Source: Blastopirellula sediminis (GTDB lineage Bacteria > Planctomycetota > Planctomycetia > Pirellulales > Pirellulaceae). Taken from it: a DNA stretch of 64,000 nt. This document shows positions 34,000 through 43,193 of this stretch, in pieces (the stretch's first letter is position 1; the number at the start of each line of letters is the position of its first letter). The position numbers and the translations under genes are program-made. The stretch is taken from contig NZ_JAJKFT010000010.1 of NCBI RefSeq assembly GCF_020966755.1, forward strand, positions 3,126,720-3,190,719, in the 5' to 3' direction. Below the pieces are notes generated by a model. That model was not told the origin of the DNA and made no database searches. It worked only from the letters and a program-made list of their open reading frames with translations.

Positions 34000-34458
34000 A
34001 TGACCGACGGCGACCCTAAGATGCAAGCAGAATTTTGTACAATTGGCTCCCCTGCCCCGCCGGCGAAACGTAATTCGTGGGACAATTGGCCGACTTGTCC
34101 CGGGTGCGGCAAGCGACGAATGACCCACTGCCCTGCGTGCGGGGAAGCGTCCGAAGAGTTCTCCTTGGCGGCGTATCAATCGCAAGGGGCCGAACCCCCT
34201 CCGTCATCGCTGCCGATTCTCGATCTCAGCGACGTGCACGAATACCCGCTCTTGGTCTGCCCAACGTGCGACGATCATTTTCATCCGCAGTTCTATCAAC
34301 AGTGCGCCTGGTGCGGACATGAGTTCGACGACGGTAAACGGGTCACGGTGACCCCGCCGATGCAGGCAATGTCGCGCCGCGAATGGTGGACGATCTTCGC
34401 TCTGGGAGCGATCGCGATTGGAACCTTGATCTGGTTTGCGATCGTGCTGCGCAGGTAA
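34000..34458 (+). CDS. Double zinc-ribbon protein with C-terminal membrane anchor
   Basis: 152 aa. Two zinc-ribbon-like halves are visible: CPGCGKRRMTHCPACG (CxxC-x7-CxxC) near residue 33, and CPTCDDHFHPQFYQQCAWCG (CxxC...CxxC) around 87-106. A single transmembrane helix (WTIFALGAIAIGTLIWFAIVL) ends the protein, so it is probably a tail-anchored cytoplasmic zinc protein. The start is ATG 34000; ATG 34021 is possible. It diverges from the esterase gene. The function is unknown. Confidence 0.78.
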   Translation: MTDGDPKMQAEFCTIGSPAPPAKRNSWDNWPTCPGCGKRRMTHCPACGEASEEFSLAAYQSQGAEPPPSSLPILDLSDVHEYPLLVCPTCDDHFHPQFYQQCAWCGHEFDDGKRVTVTPPMQAMSRREWWTIFALGAIAIGTLIWFAIVLRR

Positions 34459-34482
34459 ACGTCGCGAGGCGACTTCGACCGG

Positions 34483-35517
34483 CTACGAACTGAGTAGCGT
34501 CGCCTTGGTCTCGGCGATTTCCTCAGAAAGCGGTACGGGCGACGGGACATAGTCCCAGGTCTGCCGCAACAACGTCGTCGCAGGATGTTCGCCGCGGAAC
34601 TGTTCCTGCCACGACTCGGTGACCAGCAGGCAGATCAACATCAGCGTCGTGTGACGCGGACGTCGGCAAAACTGCCTCACAAGATTGCCAAAGATTCGCG
34701 GTCCGTTCTTCAGCGACATCATCTGGCGACGGACGTGGGCGAACCACTGTTCCGAGGTCAGGTGATAGTCTTCCGTTCCGTCGACTTCGCCCGATAGTCG
34801 AAAGTAGTCCTGTGCGCAACGTTCGAGTTGCTGGGGTTCGGGATAGAAGCCGCCAAACGTCTGTTGAATCATCGCATAGTGGAACTTTGGCGATCGCCAT
34901 GCGAAGGCGAACGGAGACTTTTTCAGTTCCGCGAACGTTGGGACAGGCGTACGGTCATTGCAGTGAATAATGGTCGTCGCAAATCGCCGCGACGGCGATG
35001 CAGGATCGATCAGGCGATGGCAAATGCGAAACAGCTCGCGATAGATTTGATCCGCCCGGCCGGCGATGATGTCGTCAGGATGGACGAAGTGTTCGGCCGA
35101 TCCGTTGGCGATCACCGCGTCAAACTGTTCGTTCCACTCTTCGCCCATGTTGCGATAGTTGAGCAAGCGGACGTCCAGGCCGTTAGCAAGCCCGCGCTCG
35201 ACCTGCGGTGGCGAGACCGAGATCCCAACGCCATGGGCGCCGCGATCACGCGCCGCTTCCAGCAGCGTTCCGTAGCCAAACCCAATGTCGAGAATTCGGG
35301 ACCCTGCCTGACAGTGGACCTGGTCCAATAGCCACTCGACCTGGTTACGCTGCGCCTGCTGGTAAGAACCCGTCGGATCGCCGTGGTACATTCCCTCGGT
35401 CAGATCCCGCAGTCCACAAGCGGGAAAGACGCAGTCAAAGAAATCGTAACATTCCTTGACCGTTTTCCGCGTTTTCGCCGGCGCGCTCGCCGATGTCTCG
35501 TCGACGTTTGGTGACAT
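34483..35517 (-). CDS. SAM-dependent methyltransferase, cyclopropane-fatty-acid-synthase-like
   Basis: 344 aa with a good ribosome site (GGAGG 7 bases ahead of ATG 35517). The SAM-binding motif I is ILDIGFGYGTLL, followed by acidic residues, GVGISVSPPQVERG and the FDAVIANGSAEHF post-motif. The layout is that of the CFA-synthase/mycolic-acid methyltransferase group; it may act on lipids or another substrate. It is convergent with the zinc-ribbon gene, with stops 24 bases apart. Confidence 0.85.
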   Translation of the reverse strand: MSPNVDETSASAPAKTRKTVKECYDFFDCVFPACGLRDLTEGMYHGDPTGSYQQAQRNQVEWLLDQVHCQAGSRILDIGFGYGTLLEAARDRGAHGVGISVSPPQVERGLANGLDVRLLNYRNMGEEWNEQFDAVIANGSAEHFVHPDDIIAGRADQIYRELFRICHRLIDPASPSRRFATTIIHCNDRTPVPTFAELKKSPFAFAWRSPKFHYAMIQQTFGGFYPEPQQLERCAQDYFRLSGEVDGTEDYHLTSEQWFAHVRRQMMSLKNGPRIFGNLVRQFCRRPRHTTLMLICLLVTESWQEQFRGEHPATTLLRQTWDYVPSPVPLSEEIAETKATLLSS

Positions 35518-35694
35518 AAGACGCCTCCGAATGAGATGCTGCGATCCCGGAGTACTACGCGCATTCTAACGCCGCCAATGGTCGCCAACAAAGCGCCGAG
35601 CGAATCGTTTTTTTCACATCACGGCAGGCGAATGAATAGCGCCAAGGTTGGAATTGCGCCGGGAGGGGCGAGGAATTTGAAGCTCGCGTGGCCG

Positions 35695-37248
35695 CTACGC
35701 GCCAGGGCGATTCGCCAGCGCCGTCCACACTTCTTCAAACTGGCGATTGAAGTCGGCGTCGACTTCGATCGACTTTTGCAGCACTTTCGCGTCGACGGCG
35801 ATTTCGCGGGCTCGCTTGTAATCTTCCATGCGATACAAGCAGATTGCCTGGCCGGCGGCGCCAAACGCGCGAGCTTCCGTTTCTGAGCTGTCCTGCGAAG
35901 CGAGTTCGCGAAAGATGCGAAGCGCTTTGGCGTAGTTCTCGGCGCCACCGCGGTTCATCAGGATCGTCGCTTCCTGTTTCATCGCTTTCAGCGTCCAAGC
36001 TTTGGCGTCGGCGCTCGACTCGAGCGGAAAGTATTGGCCGACGCTATGAAACGCTTCCGGGGAACCGTCCATCATGGCGCGATAGAACTGCTCTTCGGCC
36101 GAGCCATGATTGGGGAACTCTTCGCTGGCGAGCGGACGATCCGGCTGCAGCAGCGGCGCTTCGCGACTCGACCAGGCGAGCGCCGCTCCCAGCCCAAAGC
36201 AGAGGAGCACCAAGGCGATCGCCCCAATCCACATGCGAGCCGCAGCGAAGTGCTTGCCCGAGCGGCCGGCGATCTTCATCAACCGATCCAGTTCCCGCGT
36301 GGCAGCGGAGCGATCGCCGATTGCGGCCAGTTCCGGCATCGACCAGTCGTGGACGCCGCCCCCTAGCTTGTCAGGACCAACCGCCTCCAAAACCTCACGC
36401 AACTCTTGCAGCAGTTCCGAGGCGTTCTGTTGACGTTTCTCCGGCTTCTTGGCGAGCATCTTGTGAATGACGCGCGTCAATTGCGGCGGTAGGTCTTTGC
36501 GAAGCGTTTCGAGCCGCGGCGGTTCGGTCTGCAGATGTTGCACCGCAACCGCTAGCGCCGTGTCGCCGTCGAACGGCGGACGACCGGCGAGCAGATGGTA
36601 AATCGTCACGCCGAGCGAGTAGATGTCGCTGCGGGCGTCGACCTGCTTCCCTTCGACCTGTTCGGGACTCATATAAAGCGGCGTACCAAGCGTCACGCCG
36701 ATCTCGGTCAGGTTCAGCCCTTCGCCGTTCTGGCTGACGACGCGCGAGAGGCCGAAGTCGGCGACCTTCACTTCGCCCGAAGCGGTGATCAGGACGTTCT
36801 CAGGCTTGATGTCGCGATGGACGATCCCCTGCTCCGCCGCTTTGATCAGCGCGGCGGCGACCTGCCGTAGAATGGCGAAGCCCGCTTTGGCGTCGACCGA
36901 GCCGGTCTTGCCGGTCAGTTGCTTCAGCGTCTGACCGGGAACGTACTCTTGTGCGATGAAGTGAATGCCGTCGATGCAGCCGACTTCAAAAATCTGGACG
37001 ATGTTGGCGTGCGTCAGCGCCGCGGCCGCTTGGGCTTCGCGGTGAAACCGTTTGACGTACGACTCCTGCTGCGCCAGCGACGGCAGCAAGATCTTCAGCG
37101 CGACCTGCCGTTTCAGGCTGGTCTGTTGGGCCAGATAGACCTCAGCCATCGCTCCACGACCCAGCCGCCGCAGCACTTGATAATCGCCCAGCGACTTACC
37201 TGTAAGGTCATTCGTCGTGGCGAAGGCGGATGGTGAGGAATCGGCCAT
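35695..37248 (-). CDS. Membrane-anchored Hanks-type Ser/Thr protein kinase
   Basis: 517 aa. A full kinase domain: glycine loop LGRGAMAEVY (29-38), VALK with K52, HRDIKPEN, DFGLSRV and SPEQVEGK with SDIYSLG. A membrane helix near 345-365 (WIGAIALVLLCFGLGAALAW) separates it from a 150-residue extracytoplasmic C-terminal part with TPR-like helical repeats. This is a canonical receptor-like planctomycete kinase, in contrast to the atypical one at 11.5-12.4 kb. It lies 101 bases upstream (by orientation, downstream of 37349) of the polytopic membrane protein gene. Confidence 0.93.
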   Translation of the reverse strand: MADSSPSAFATTNDLTGKSLGDYQVLRRLGRGAMAEVYLAQQTSLKRQVALKILLPSLAQQESYVKRFHREAQAAAALTHANIVQIFEVGCIDGIHFIAQEYVPGQTLKQLTGKTGSVDAKAGFAILRQVAAALIKAAEQGIVHRDIKPENVLITASGEVKVADFGLSRVVSQNGEGLNLTEIGVTLGTPLYMSPEQVEGKQVDARSDIYSLGVTIYHLLAGRPPFDGDTALAVAVQHLQTEPPRLETLRKDLPPQLTRVIHKMLAKKPEKRQQNASELLQELREVLEAVGPDKLGGGVHDWSMPELAAIGDRSAATRELDRLMKIAGRSGKHFAAARMWIGAIALVLLCFGLGAALAWSSREAPLLQPDRPLASEEFPNHGSAEEQFYRAMMDGSPEAFHSVGQYFPLESSADAKAWTLKAMKQEATILMNRGGAENYAKALRIFRELASQDSSETEARAFGAAGQAICLYRMEDYKRAREIAVDAKVLQKSIEVDADFNRQFEEVWTALANRPGA

Positions 37249-37349
37249 GAGGGGTCCGGGTGGTGAGTTGACGGCAACCTAGATTCAGTATGGGCGGCGT
37301 TGTCCGGTTAGGCAACCAACGGGCAAATCCGTTGCGGGGAAGCGGCCAG

Positions 37350-38306
37350 CTACAAGTGTGCCTCTGGCGGAGGGGTTTTGCGCGAATCTTCCGGTTTCTC
37401 CGGCGGCATTCGCTGACGGAGCCATTCGTCCGAGACGAACCGCCGCAAGAGGGATCGCAAACTGACCCGCAGCGCCGAATTCACCTCTTCATTCACTTCG
37501 CCGGCGACCCCAACGAACTCGACTTGGCTAAAGCCGTTCCAGGTCAGCCACAGCCCCCATTGATATCGTGACGCGGAGGCGTTGATTCGTTCAGCGACGC
37601 GCAGCGCCCAAAACGCGCCGAAGCTGTCTCGAAAGTCGAGCCAGACGCGGTCTTCGGGGCGAGTTGCGTGACTCTTGGGAGGCCAAGCGATCACCGTCAG
37701 GAAGATCGCTGTCAGGAGGAGCAGTATCGCCAGGCAAGCTCCGCCGGCCGCAAGCCCGACGCCAATCCCCGGCAGATGTTTCGCCAACAGGAGCGTTTGC
37801 GACGTCCCGAGCAGAATCGCCGTCATGCAAAACCGCGTTGGTCCGTTGTTCAGCAAGCCGGCGACAATCAGAACGAACAGCAGCCAACTGCGGACCCAAT
37901 GAAGCGACAATTCGCCGCCGCGTCCCAGGGCGAGCTGTTCGCCGACCGGCATCATCAGCACCGCCCATAGCGTGACGACGACCCATTGCCAGGCGACGTT
38001 CTGCGGGCGTTTGGCGCCGAGCTGGGCGATCTGCGGGCAGAAGAGGGTCATGCCGGCGGCGAAGCGGAGCGAATCGCGAAACGGAACGGGATAGCCGGCC
38101 GAGACCGCCAGCCCGATCCAGGTTTCGACCCCGGTCACCGCCAGCCAGGCGATCAGCACCCACCACCAAGGCGCAACCAGGGTCGTACCGTCGAGCACGC
38201 GACGACGCGAAGCCAACAGCAAGACGCCGACGATACCGGACAGCATCGCCGTCAGGCCGGTAACGACGCCTGGCTGAATATCCCCGAGAGTCTGCAAAAT
38301 CGGCAT
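37350..38306 (-). CDS. Polytopic membrane protein of unknown function (318 aa)
   Basis: 318 aa from ATG 38306 (MPILQTLGDIQPG). Several hydrophobic segments are visible, for example TAMLSGIVGVLLLAS, WVLIAWLAVTGVETW, SWLLFVLIVAGLL, and a longer one near 210-235 (LAILLLLTAIFLTVIAW). A soluble C-terminal part of about 100 residues is rich in Arg and Pro at its end. It shows no motif I know. It is on the same strand as, and upstream of, the membrane kinase gene, so the two may be cotranscribed. Confidence 0.72.
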   Translation of the reverse strand: MPILQTLGDIQPGVVTGLTAMLSGIVGVLLLASRRRVLDGTTLVAPWWWVLIAWLAVTGVETWIGLAVSAGYPVPFRDSLRFAAGMTLFCPQIAQLGAKRPQNVAWQWVVVTLWAVLMMPVGEQLALGRGGELSLHWVRSWLLFVLIVAGLLNNGPTRFCMTAILLGTSQTLLLAKHLPGIGVGLAAGGACLAILLLLTAIFLTVIAWPPKSHATRPEDRVWLDFRDSFGAFWALRVAERINASASRYQWGLWLTWNGFSQVEFVGVAGEVNEEVNSALRVSLRSLLRRFVSDEWLRQRMPPEKPEDSRKTPPPEAHL

Positions 38307-38584
38307 ATTGCGGTCCCGCACACGGCTGCCTGTCGCCGCCGCATTGCGACCGCGAGCCCATCTGATCGTAGCACCAACTGCTTCTGCGAACAAAGGATAG
38401 AACGATTCTCAGGTCGCCGCCAATTCGCAATTTCTCCAAAAATCAACGTGATGCGTTTGCACAACGCAAGTCGTGAGCAATGTTTCTCCTGAGCGACGCT
38501 CTCGCCTGCCTGTTTCCCAACTTGGGATCGCGGCGATATCGATGCGATTCGCTGCGATGCACTGAATTGAATGGAGATTGATCA

Positions 38585-39124
38585 ATGAACGGTAAAGCCT
38601 GGAGCTCGCTGCTCGGCGTCATGATCTTCGCCTCGCTCGGTTACGCCGGCGGCTGGGGCGAAATGTCCGGATCTGCCGGCGCCGATTGCGGCTGTGCGAC
38701 TTCGCCCGCGTGCGGTCATGGTTGCGGTCTGAACTGCGCCAACGTCTGGGACGGCTACTGTGCCCCGCCGGCTTGCGGTACGCGGATTCATAGCCGTTAT
38801 CACTGGTTCGCTCGTCCGTCGACTTGCGGCTGCGGTTCGACCTGTGCGACCGGAACCTGCTGCGATCAGTATCCGATGTGCGATTGCAATGGTCCCCACT
38901 TTGAACGCGTCTGCGAGAAGTGCCCGAGCTGCCTGAAGATGTTCCGCGGCTACAACAGCTACAGTTCGCAAGGTTGCTCGACCTGCGGTCAGTCGGGGAC
39001 CCGCATGATTCAGCTCGGCTATCCGACCGGTTACGAAGTCGAAATGATGCCGGCCTCCCAGGTGATGCCAACCAAAGAAGCGAAGCTGATCTCGCCGGGT
39101 TACCGCGCGACGCTGCCGAACTAG
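38585..39124 (+). CDS. Exported cysteine-rich small protein
   Basis: 179 aa. GGAG lies 8 bases before ATG 38585. A signal peptide (MNGKAWSSLLGVMIFASLGYA) is followed by a mature chain with about 20 cysteines in CxC and CxxxC spacings (ADCGCATSPACGHGCG..., TCGCGSTCATGTCC). The last 50 residues lack cysteine. Such proteins occur in planctomycetes and may be cross-linked cell-wall or surface components. No enzyme signature is seen. A hairpin terminator follows. Confidence 0.85.
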   Translation: MNGKAWSSLLGVMIFASLGYAGGWGEMSGSAGADCGCATSPACGHGCGLNCANVWDGYCAPPACGTRIHSRYHWFARPSTCGCGSTCATGTCCDQYPMCDCNGPHFERVCEKCPSCLKMFRGYNSYSSQGCSTCGQSGTRMIQLGYPTGYEVEMMPASQVMPTKEAKLISPGYRATLPN

Positions 39125-39172
39125 GTCGAAGCCGCTTTCAGGCGAATTCGCCGCAACAACTCAGAGCAACGT

Positions 39173-39213
39173 GAAGGGGGCGTCTTCTCTCCAAGGCGCC
39201 CCCTTCTCTGTTT
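39173..39213 (+). terminator. Probable terminator of the cysteine-rich gene
   Basis: A perfect 10-bp stem, gaagggggcg (39173-39182) with cgcccccttc (39197-39206), is followed by a broken T-rich tract. Confidence 0.7.
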
Positions 39214-39592
39214 CTTGGCGCCTCAAAGTTCCGACTCCCTTGGTGGAGGCTTTGTCGCTACAGACGTTGCTAGCACTATTTTCCGAAAATTCGACTTCAG
39301 AAGCGATCGTTTTATCGCCGATGATTAAAAGCAGAAATAAGCCGGGAGGACGAAATGCAAGACGCGTTTCGTTTGAATTGGGTCATGGGGATCGACGGAC
39401 CGACCAACCATGACCTTTTTTTATGCGCCCTCCTCGCCGCATCGGCTCACCTCTCAAGGGCCTCCCTAAAAAAGAGGGATTTCTCTCCCCTATCTGGATT
39501 GCGGGGCCCCCTCTCTGGGTATAAGCTCCTACGTATTGGATAGTAGTTTTTGGCACGGAAGCTTCCATCTCATTTGAGTAGGAGAATTTCCT
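39214..39592. other. Gene-free leader/spacer upstream of the Spy-like gene
   Basis: 379 bases with no convincing gene. It ends in GTAGGAG, the ribosome site of the next gene. GC-rich tracts around 39470-39515 (ccctc/gaggg and cccc/gggg pieces) may fold into an attenuator, but there is no clear T-tract. Confidence 0.4.
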
Positions 39593-39997
39593 ATGCCTTG
39601 TTTTCGATCGATTTCTGCTTGGATGGCGTTGTTGGGACTCTGCGTCGCTGGCTTGGCGACGACGCCAGCGACCGCGGCGGAAGAAGCTGCGGTAGCGGCG
39701 GAGCAAAAGATGGAGGCGAAACCGCGGAGCGAGCCGCGGGGGCGATTGCCGAACTTCTATGGGCAAGTCGTCAGCGAAAAGCAAAAGGAAGAGATCTACG
39801 AGATCCAGAGTTCGTACCAAGCCAAATTGGACGAACTGATTCGGCAGATCGTCGCGATTAAGGCGGAACGAGACGCCAAAATCAACCAGACGTTGACGCC
39901 CGAGCAGCTAAAAGAGGTCGCGAGCCTGCGAGCCGAATCGGAGAAACGGCAGACCGAGCGTCGAGCGGCGGCCACAAAATCGGAAAATGCGAAATAA
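39593..39997 (+). CDS. Exported Spy/CpxP-like small helical protein
   Basis: 134 aa. AGGAG lies 8 bases before ATG 39593. A signal peptide (up to about ATAAEE) is followed by a charged, entirely helical chain. VVSEKQKEEIYEIQSSYQ and LTPEQLKEVASLRAE resemble the paired LTxxQ motifs of the Spy/CpxP chaperone family, which bind unfolded proteins in the periplasm. The match is short, so the function is a suggestion. A terminator hairpin follows. Confidence 0.72.
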   Translation: MPCFRSISAWMALLGLCVAGLATTPATAAEEAAVAAEQKMEAKPRSEPRGRLPNFYGQVVSEKQKEEIYEIQSSYQAKLDELIRQIVAIKAERDAKINQTLTPEQLKEVASLRAESEKRQTERRAAATKSENAK

Positions 39998-40062
39998 TCG
40001 GTAACGCCAACACCGAATTGTTGGGTAATTCAGCGCCGGTTGCGAAAGCGACCGGTTGGGGC

Positions 40063-40097
40063 AGCGCGTGCTCGAGCTTTCGAGCACGCGCTGATTT
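40063..40097 (+). terminator. Hairpin terminator after the Spy-like gene
   Basis: A perfect 13-bp stem (agcgcgtgctcga 40063-40075 and its complement 40080-40092) with a 4-base loop; only a weak T-tract follows (gatttcgctt). Confidence 0.65.
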
Positions 40098-40162
40098 CGC
40101 TTCTTGGCTTGCTCCTCGCCGGAATGCGGTCAAATTGCCGATTCCAAGGCGTTTCAAGCGTT

Positions 40163-40522
40163 CTAGAGCAGTTCCGAGCGGATGGTCAGAGGATCGACTT
40201 GGACCGCTCCATCAAACGGGGTCGGAAAGACGGCGATCGTGTACTTCTGCTTCGCCAGCTTTTCGACGAACCGCTCCAGGAAACTAGATAGCTTAATGCT
40301 TTTCGGCGTGTAACGCTTCCATTTGTCGGTCGCGCAGAGTTGGGCGTGTTCCTGATCCGGGAAGACGACAAATCCTTTCTTCCGGTCGTCATCGACCGTT
40401 TCGGCCCAACCGTCGGCGTACAGTCCCCACAGCTCTTTGTTCTCTCGAACGACGCGAAGAAAGAATTGCAGGCGGTCCTGGCCGCCCAGGTCGACGGCGC
40501 TAAATCGTTTCGAGGAAAACAT
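40163..40522 (-). CDS. DUF2750 family protein
   Basis: 119 aa. The typical DUF2750 layout is visible: RLQFFLRVVRENKELWGLY, then GFVVFPDQEHAQLCATDKW, SIKLSSFLERFVEKL and IAVFPTPFDGAV near the C terminus. The family is small, cytoplasmic and of unknown function. The gene stands alone; its start (ATG 40522) has no good ribosome site. Confidence 0.82.
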   Translation of the reverse strand: MFSSKRFSAVDLGGQDRLQFFLRVVRENKELWGLYADGWAETVDDDRKKGFVVFPDQEHAQLCATDKWKRYTPKSIKLSSFLERFVEKLAKQKYTIAVFPTPFDGAVQVDPLTIRSELL

Positions 40523-40951
40523 GAGATTTGACTTCTGGTGAGAAATATGAGGAGATGGTCCTATCGCCTGTTCGTAGATAGGCCAGCATTCTTATTCCGT
40601 CCCTCTAGCATCTAACGAATGACGCCTGGAGCCAAGTAGGAGGGCCTCGGCAGTCCGCATCGCAACAAATAGGAAAATTGACGAGGAGTTGCGGGATCAC
40701 GTCGGCAGAGGGCGCCCGCGACGTTGTTGCCCATTAAATGAAGGCCAGTGGACAAGTAGTAGCCACTAACGTCGGTTCGTAGGCAAATGTCCAATATTTT
40801 ACCTAGTTTCCTCGATAAAATTCGAGACCATGGCCCCCATTAAAGGGTGTCCGAACTTGGGAAATCGAATAAACTCTTAGGGATTGTAACTGCCTTGGAG
40901 CGTGTCCAGGGAGTGCAAGTCCAGTCACCCTTGCCCCCGATCTTTTACAAT
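40523..40951. other. Divergent gene-free region
   Basis: 429 bases between the starts of the divergent DUF2750 and TANGO2-like genes. Nothing gene-like or repeat-like was found; promoters for both genes are expected here. Confidence 0.4.
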
Positions 40952-41728
40952 ATGTGCCTACTGGCAATCCAATACCGATCGGTTGCTGAAGCGCCCATTC
41001 TGGTCGCCGCTAACCGAGAAGAATTTTACGATCGCCCCAGCTCTGCACCGTCGATTCAGTCTGGCAAGCCGCGCGCTTTGTGCGGAATTGATCAGCAAGC
41101 CGGCGGAACTTGGTTGGGCGTCAATCAACACGGGCTGTTCGTCGGTGCGTGCAATCGCCGCAAGATGAATCGCCCCATCGCCCCTCGCTCGCGAGGACTG
41201 CTCTGCCGCGAATTGCTTCGCGCCAGCTCGGCCCAAGCGGCTGTCGACATGGCGATGGAAGCGCTGAACAACGATGAGTACGACGGGGTTAACTTCGTGG
41301 TTGCTGACGGCCGTAGCGGCTGGGCGATCCACGGGGGCGACGACATCAACGCTCAACCGTTGGAAGAAGGCTTGAACCTGATCGCCGGCGGCGATCTGAA
41401 CGATTCGCGTGACGAACGCGTGAAGTTGGCTCATCGCCTCTTGACGCTGCAGACGCTCGATTCGGCCGTCAAATTCCTCGCGGTGGCGAGCAAAGTGTTC
41501 GCTCGACCCGCGGCCGCTCCGGGACGTCCCGGAATGGTGATGGAAGGTCGCGAATGGGGAACGGTCAGCTCGACGCTGATCGCTCTCGGCAAAAAGCCGC
41601 GCGACGCCATCTATCAATTTGCCGGCGGCGCGCCGACCAAGACGCCGTATGAAGATTTCTCGCCGTTGCTGCGAGACATCCTCAGCCGCGGTCTTCGTGA
41701 ATCGCGTACCAAGACGCAAGCCAGCTAA
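40952..41728 (+). CDS. NRDE/TANGO2-family protein
   Basis: 258 aa from ATG 40952, chosen because the family begins with a conserved Met-Cys (MCLLAIQY). The signature block VAANREEFYDRP has NREE in place of NRDE, and the GGTWLGVNQHGLFV motif follows. A later GTVSSTLIALGK matches the C-terminal part of the family. The eukaryotic homologue TANGO2 is linked to haem/lipid metabolism; the bacterial role is unclear. A strong terminator follows. The open frame upstream (to 40847) is not conserved-looking. Confidence 0.9.
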   Translation: MCLLAIQYRSVAEAPILVAANREEFYDRPSSAPSIQSGKPRALCGIDQQAGGTWLGVNQHGLFVGACNRRKMNRPIAPRSRGLLCRELLRASSAQAAVDMAMEALNNDEYDGVNFVVADGRSGWAIHGGDDINAQPLEEGLNLIAGGDLNDSRDERVKLAHRLLTLQTLDSAVKFLAVASKVFARPAAAPGRPGMVMEGREWGTVSSTLIALGKKPRDAIYQFAGGAPTKTPYEDFSPLLRDILSRGLRESRTKTQAS

Positions 41729-41760
41729 CGCACTTGCGTTTACCAATTCGAGAACGACAA

Positions 41761-41791
41761 AGAGCCTCGCACGTGCGAGGCTCTTTTTTTT
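41761..41791 (+). terminator. Terminator of the TANGO2-like gene
   Basis: The nearly perfect palindrome agagcctcgcac/gtgcgaggctct is followed by eight T. Confidence 0.95.
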
Positions 41792-42144
41792 GCGCGTTTA
41801 AAAATCTGCCTACCGGGCGATTTGGCTGCGAACCTTTTACGGGGAATGCCGATCTAGATACCAAACCAAGTTGATCATGATTGTTTAAATGACTTTGGTA
41901 TGTCCACCAAGCTCGCCAATCCGACCAATCTTCGCCGGCATCGGTCCTCCGGCGCTCGATCGATGATTCACCCCGGCGCACTCTGGGCGCTGCGTTGCTG
42001 TATGACGTTGAGCTGTCGTCGCTGTCGCTAGACGCATTTTCTCGCTCCGTCCGTTTCTCTGTCGCCGCCGCGCTGCACTTACGTTTTGTGCCGCGCGCTC
42101 ATGCGGCGATTCTCTCGCAACGACAACAAAAGCTCAGGTGAAAA
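41792..42144. other. Gene-free leader upstream of the first prepilin-like gene
   Basis: 353 bases with no gene. Probable promoter region of the DUF1559 gene at 42145; no specific motif could be supported. Confidence 0.4.
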
Positions 42145-43110
42145 ATGAACAAATTCGTTTACGGCTACCGGTACGCGCGCACCGGATTCACGTTGGTCGA
42201 ACTGTTGGTGGTGATCGCGATCATCGGCGTTTTGATCGCTTTGCTGCTGCCGGCGGTGCAACAAGCCCGGGAAGCGGCGCGGCGCACGCAGTGCAAAAGC
42301 AATTTGAAGCAACTAGGCTTGGCGCTGCACAACTATCACGACATTCATCAATCGTTCCCGCCAGGAACGTTGATTTCGACCGGCGACTTTACGGCCGCCA
42401 ATATCGCCGCGTGGGGCTGGAACGCCTTTCTGCTGCCGCAGTTGGAGCAGGTAAATCTCTACGAGCAATTGACCGTCTCCACTCGCGATCTGCACGCCGT
42501 GATGAAAGACGCTGGGACGCGGCCGCTATCGCAAACGCGTCTGAGCGTCTTTCGCTGCCCAACCGATACGGCGACGGATACGAATGACCAGCGGAGATTC
42601 ACCAACGCCGTCTACGGCGATATCGCCGCCGGGACGTCGAACTACGTCGGTGTGACCGGCGCTCGTTGGTCGATGGCCGAGCAATGGAAAACGAACGGGC
42701 GAGATCCCTTTGGAATGCTCTGGCCGCTCAGTCGAACCCGCTTCGCCGACGTTACGGATGGTACGAGCAACACGTTCGTCATCGGCGAACGCGAATGGCG
42801 CGACTACGCTGCAACTTGGATTGGGGTCCGCAATTACAACGGAACCGGCAACTGGGGACTGCAGCAATCGCTCGGGCTGGTCGACGTCAAGCTGAATATC
42901 GGCGACGTCGAAGGGCAACGCGGCTTTAGCAGTCAGCATGCCGGCGGCGCCTTCTTCTTGTTTGGCGACGGACGGGTCAGCTTCATTCAAGAGGACATCG
43001 ACTTCAACAGCGGCGGCGTTAATCAAGCGAGTCCGCCGGCCAGTCAGATCGGTTTGTTTCAACGTCTCGGTCGCCGTAGCGACGGACATGTCGTTTCCGA
43101 AGCCTTCTGA
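42145..43110 (+). CDS. DUF1559 prepilin-like protein (cassette 1)
   Basis: 321 aa. A type-IV-pilin/pseudopilin-type N terminus, [19 protein letters not shown] at about 14-32, is cut after the Gly and methylated in pilins. The DUF1559 start ([19 protein letters not shown]) and the C-terminal [15 protein letters not shown] (the usual 'DGSV' element) follow. DUF1559 proteins are highly expanded in planctomycetes, probably as surface or secretion-related filaments. A stable hairpin and then a lipoprotein gene follow on the same strand. Confidence 0.95.
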   Translation: MNKFVYGYRYARTGFTLVELLVVIAIIGVLIALLLPAVQQAREAARRTQCKSNLKQLGLALHNYHDIHQSFPPGTLISTGDFTAANIAAWGWNAFLLPQLEQVNLYEQLTVSTRDLHAVMKDAGTRPLSQTRLSVFRCPTDTATDTNDQRRFTNAVYGDIAAGTSNYVGVTGARWSMAEQWKTNGRDPFGMLWPLSRTRFADVTDGTSNTFVIGEREWRDYAATWIGVRNYNGTGNWGLQQSLGLVDVKLNIGDVEGQRGFSSQHAGGAFFLFGDGRVSFIQEDIDFNSGGVNQASPPASQIGLFQRLGRRSDGHVVSEAF

Positions 43111-43126
43111 CCGCTGCTGATCTCGC

Positions 43127-43160
43127 GGGGGAGCCAACGATGGGCTCCCCCCTTCTCTTT
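43127..43160 (+). promoter_or_regulatory. Intergenic hairpin between prepilin-like and lipoprotein genes
   Basis: gggggagcc (43127-43135) pairs with ggctccccc (43143-43151), a 9-bp GC-rich stem with a 7-base loop, followed by a T/C-rich tract. It could be a partial terminator or an mRNA-stabilising structure that makes the prepilin-like gene more abundant than the lipoprotein. Confidence 0.55.
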
Positions 43161-43193
43161 CGCTTCACCCAATCATTCGCTCAGGAGGCAAAA

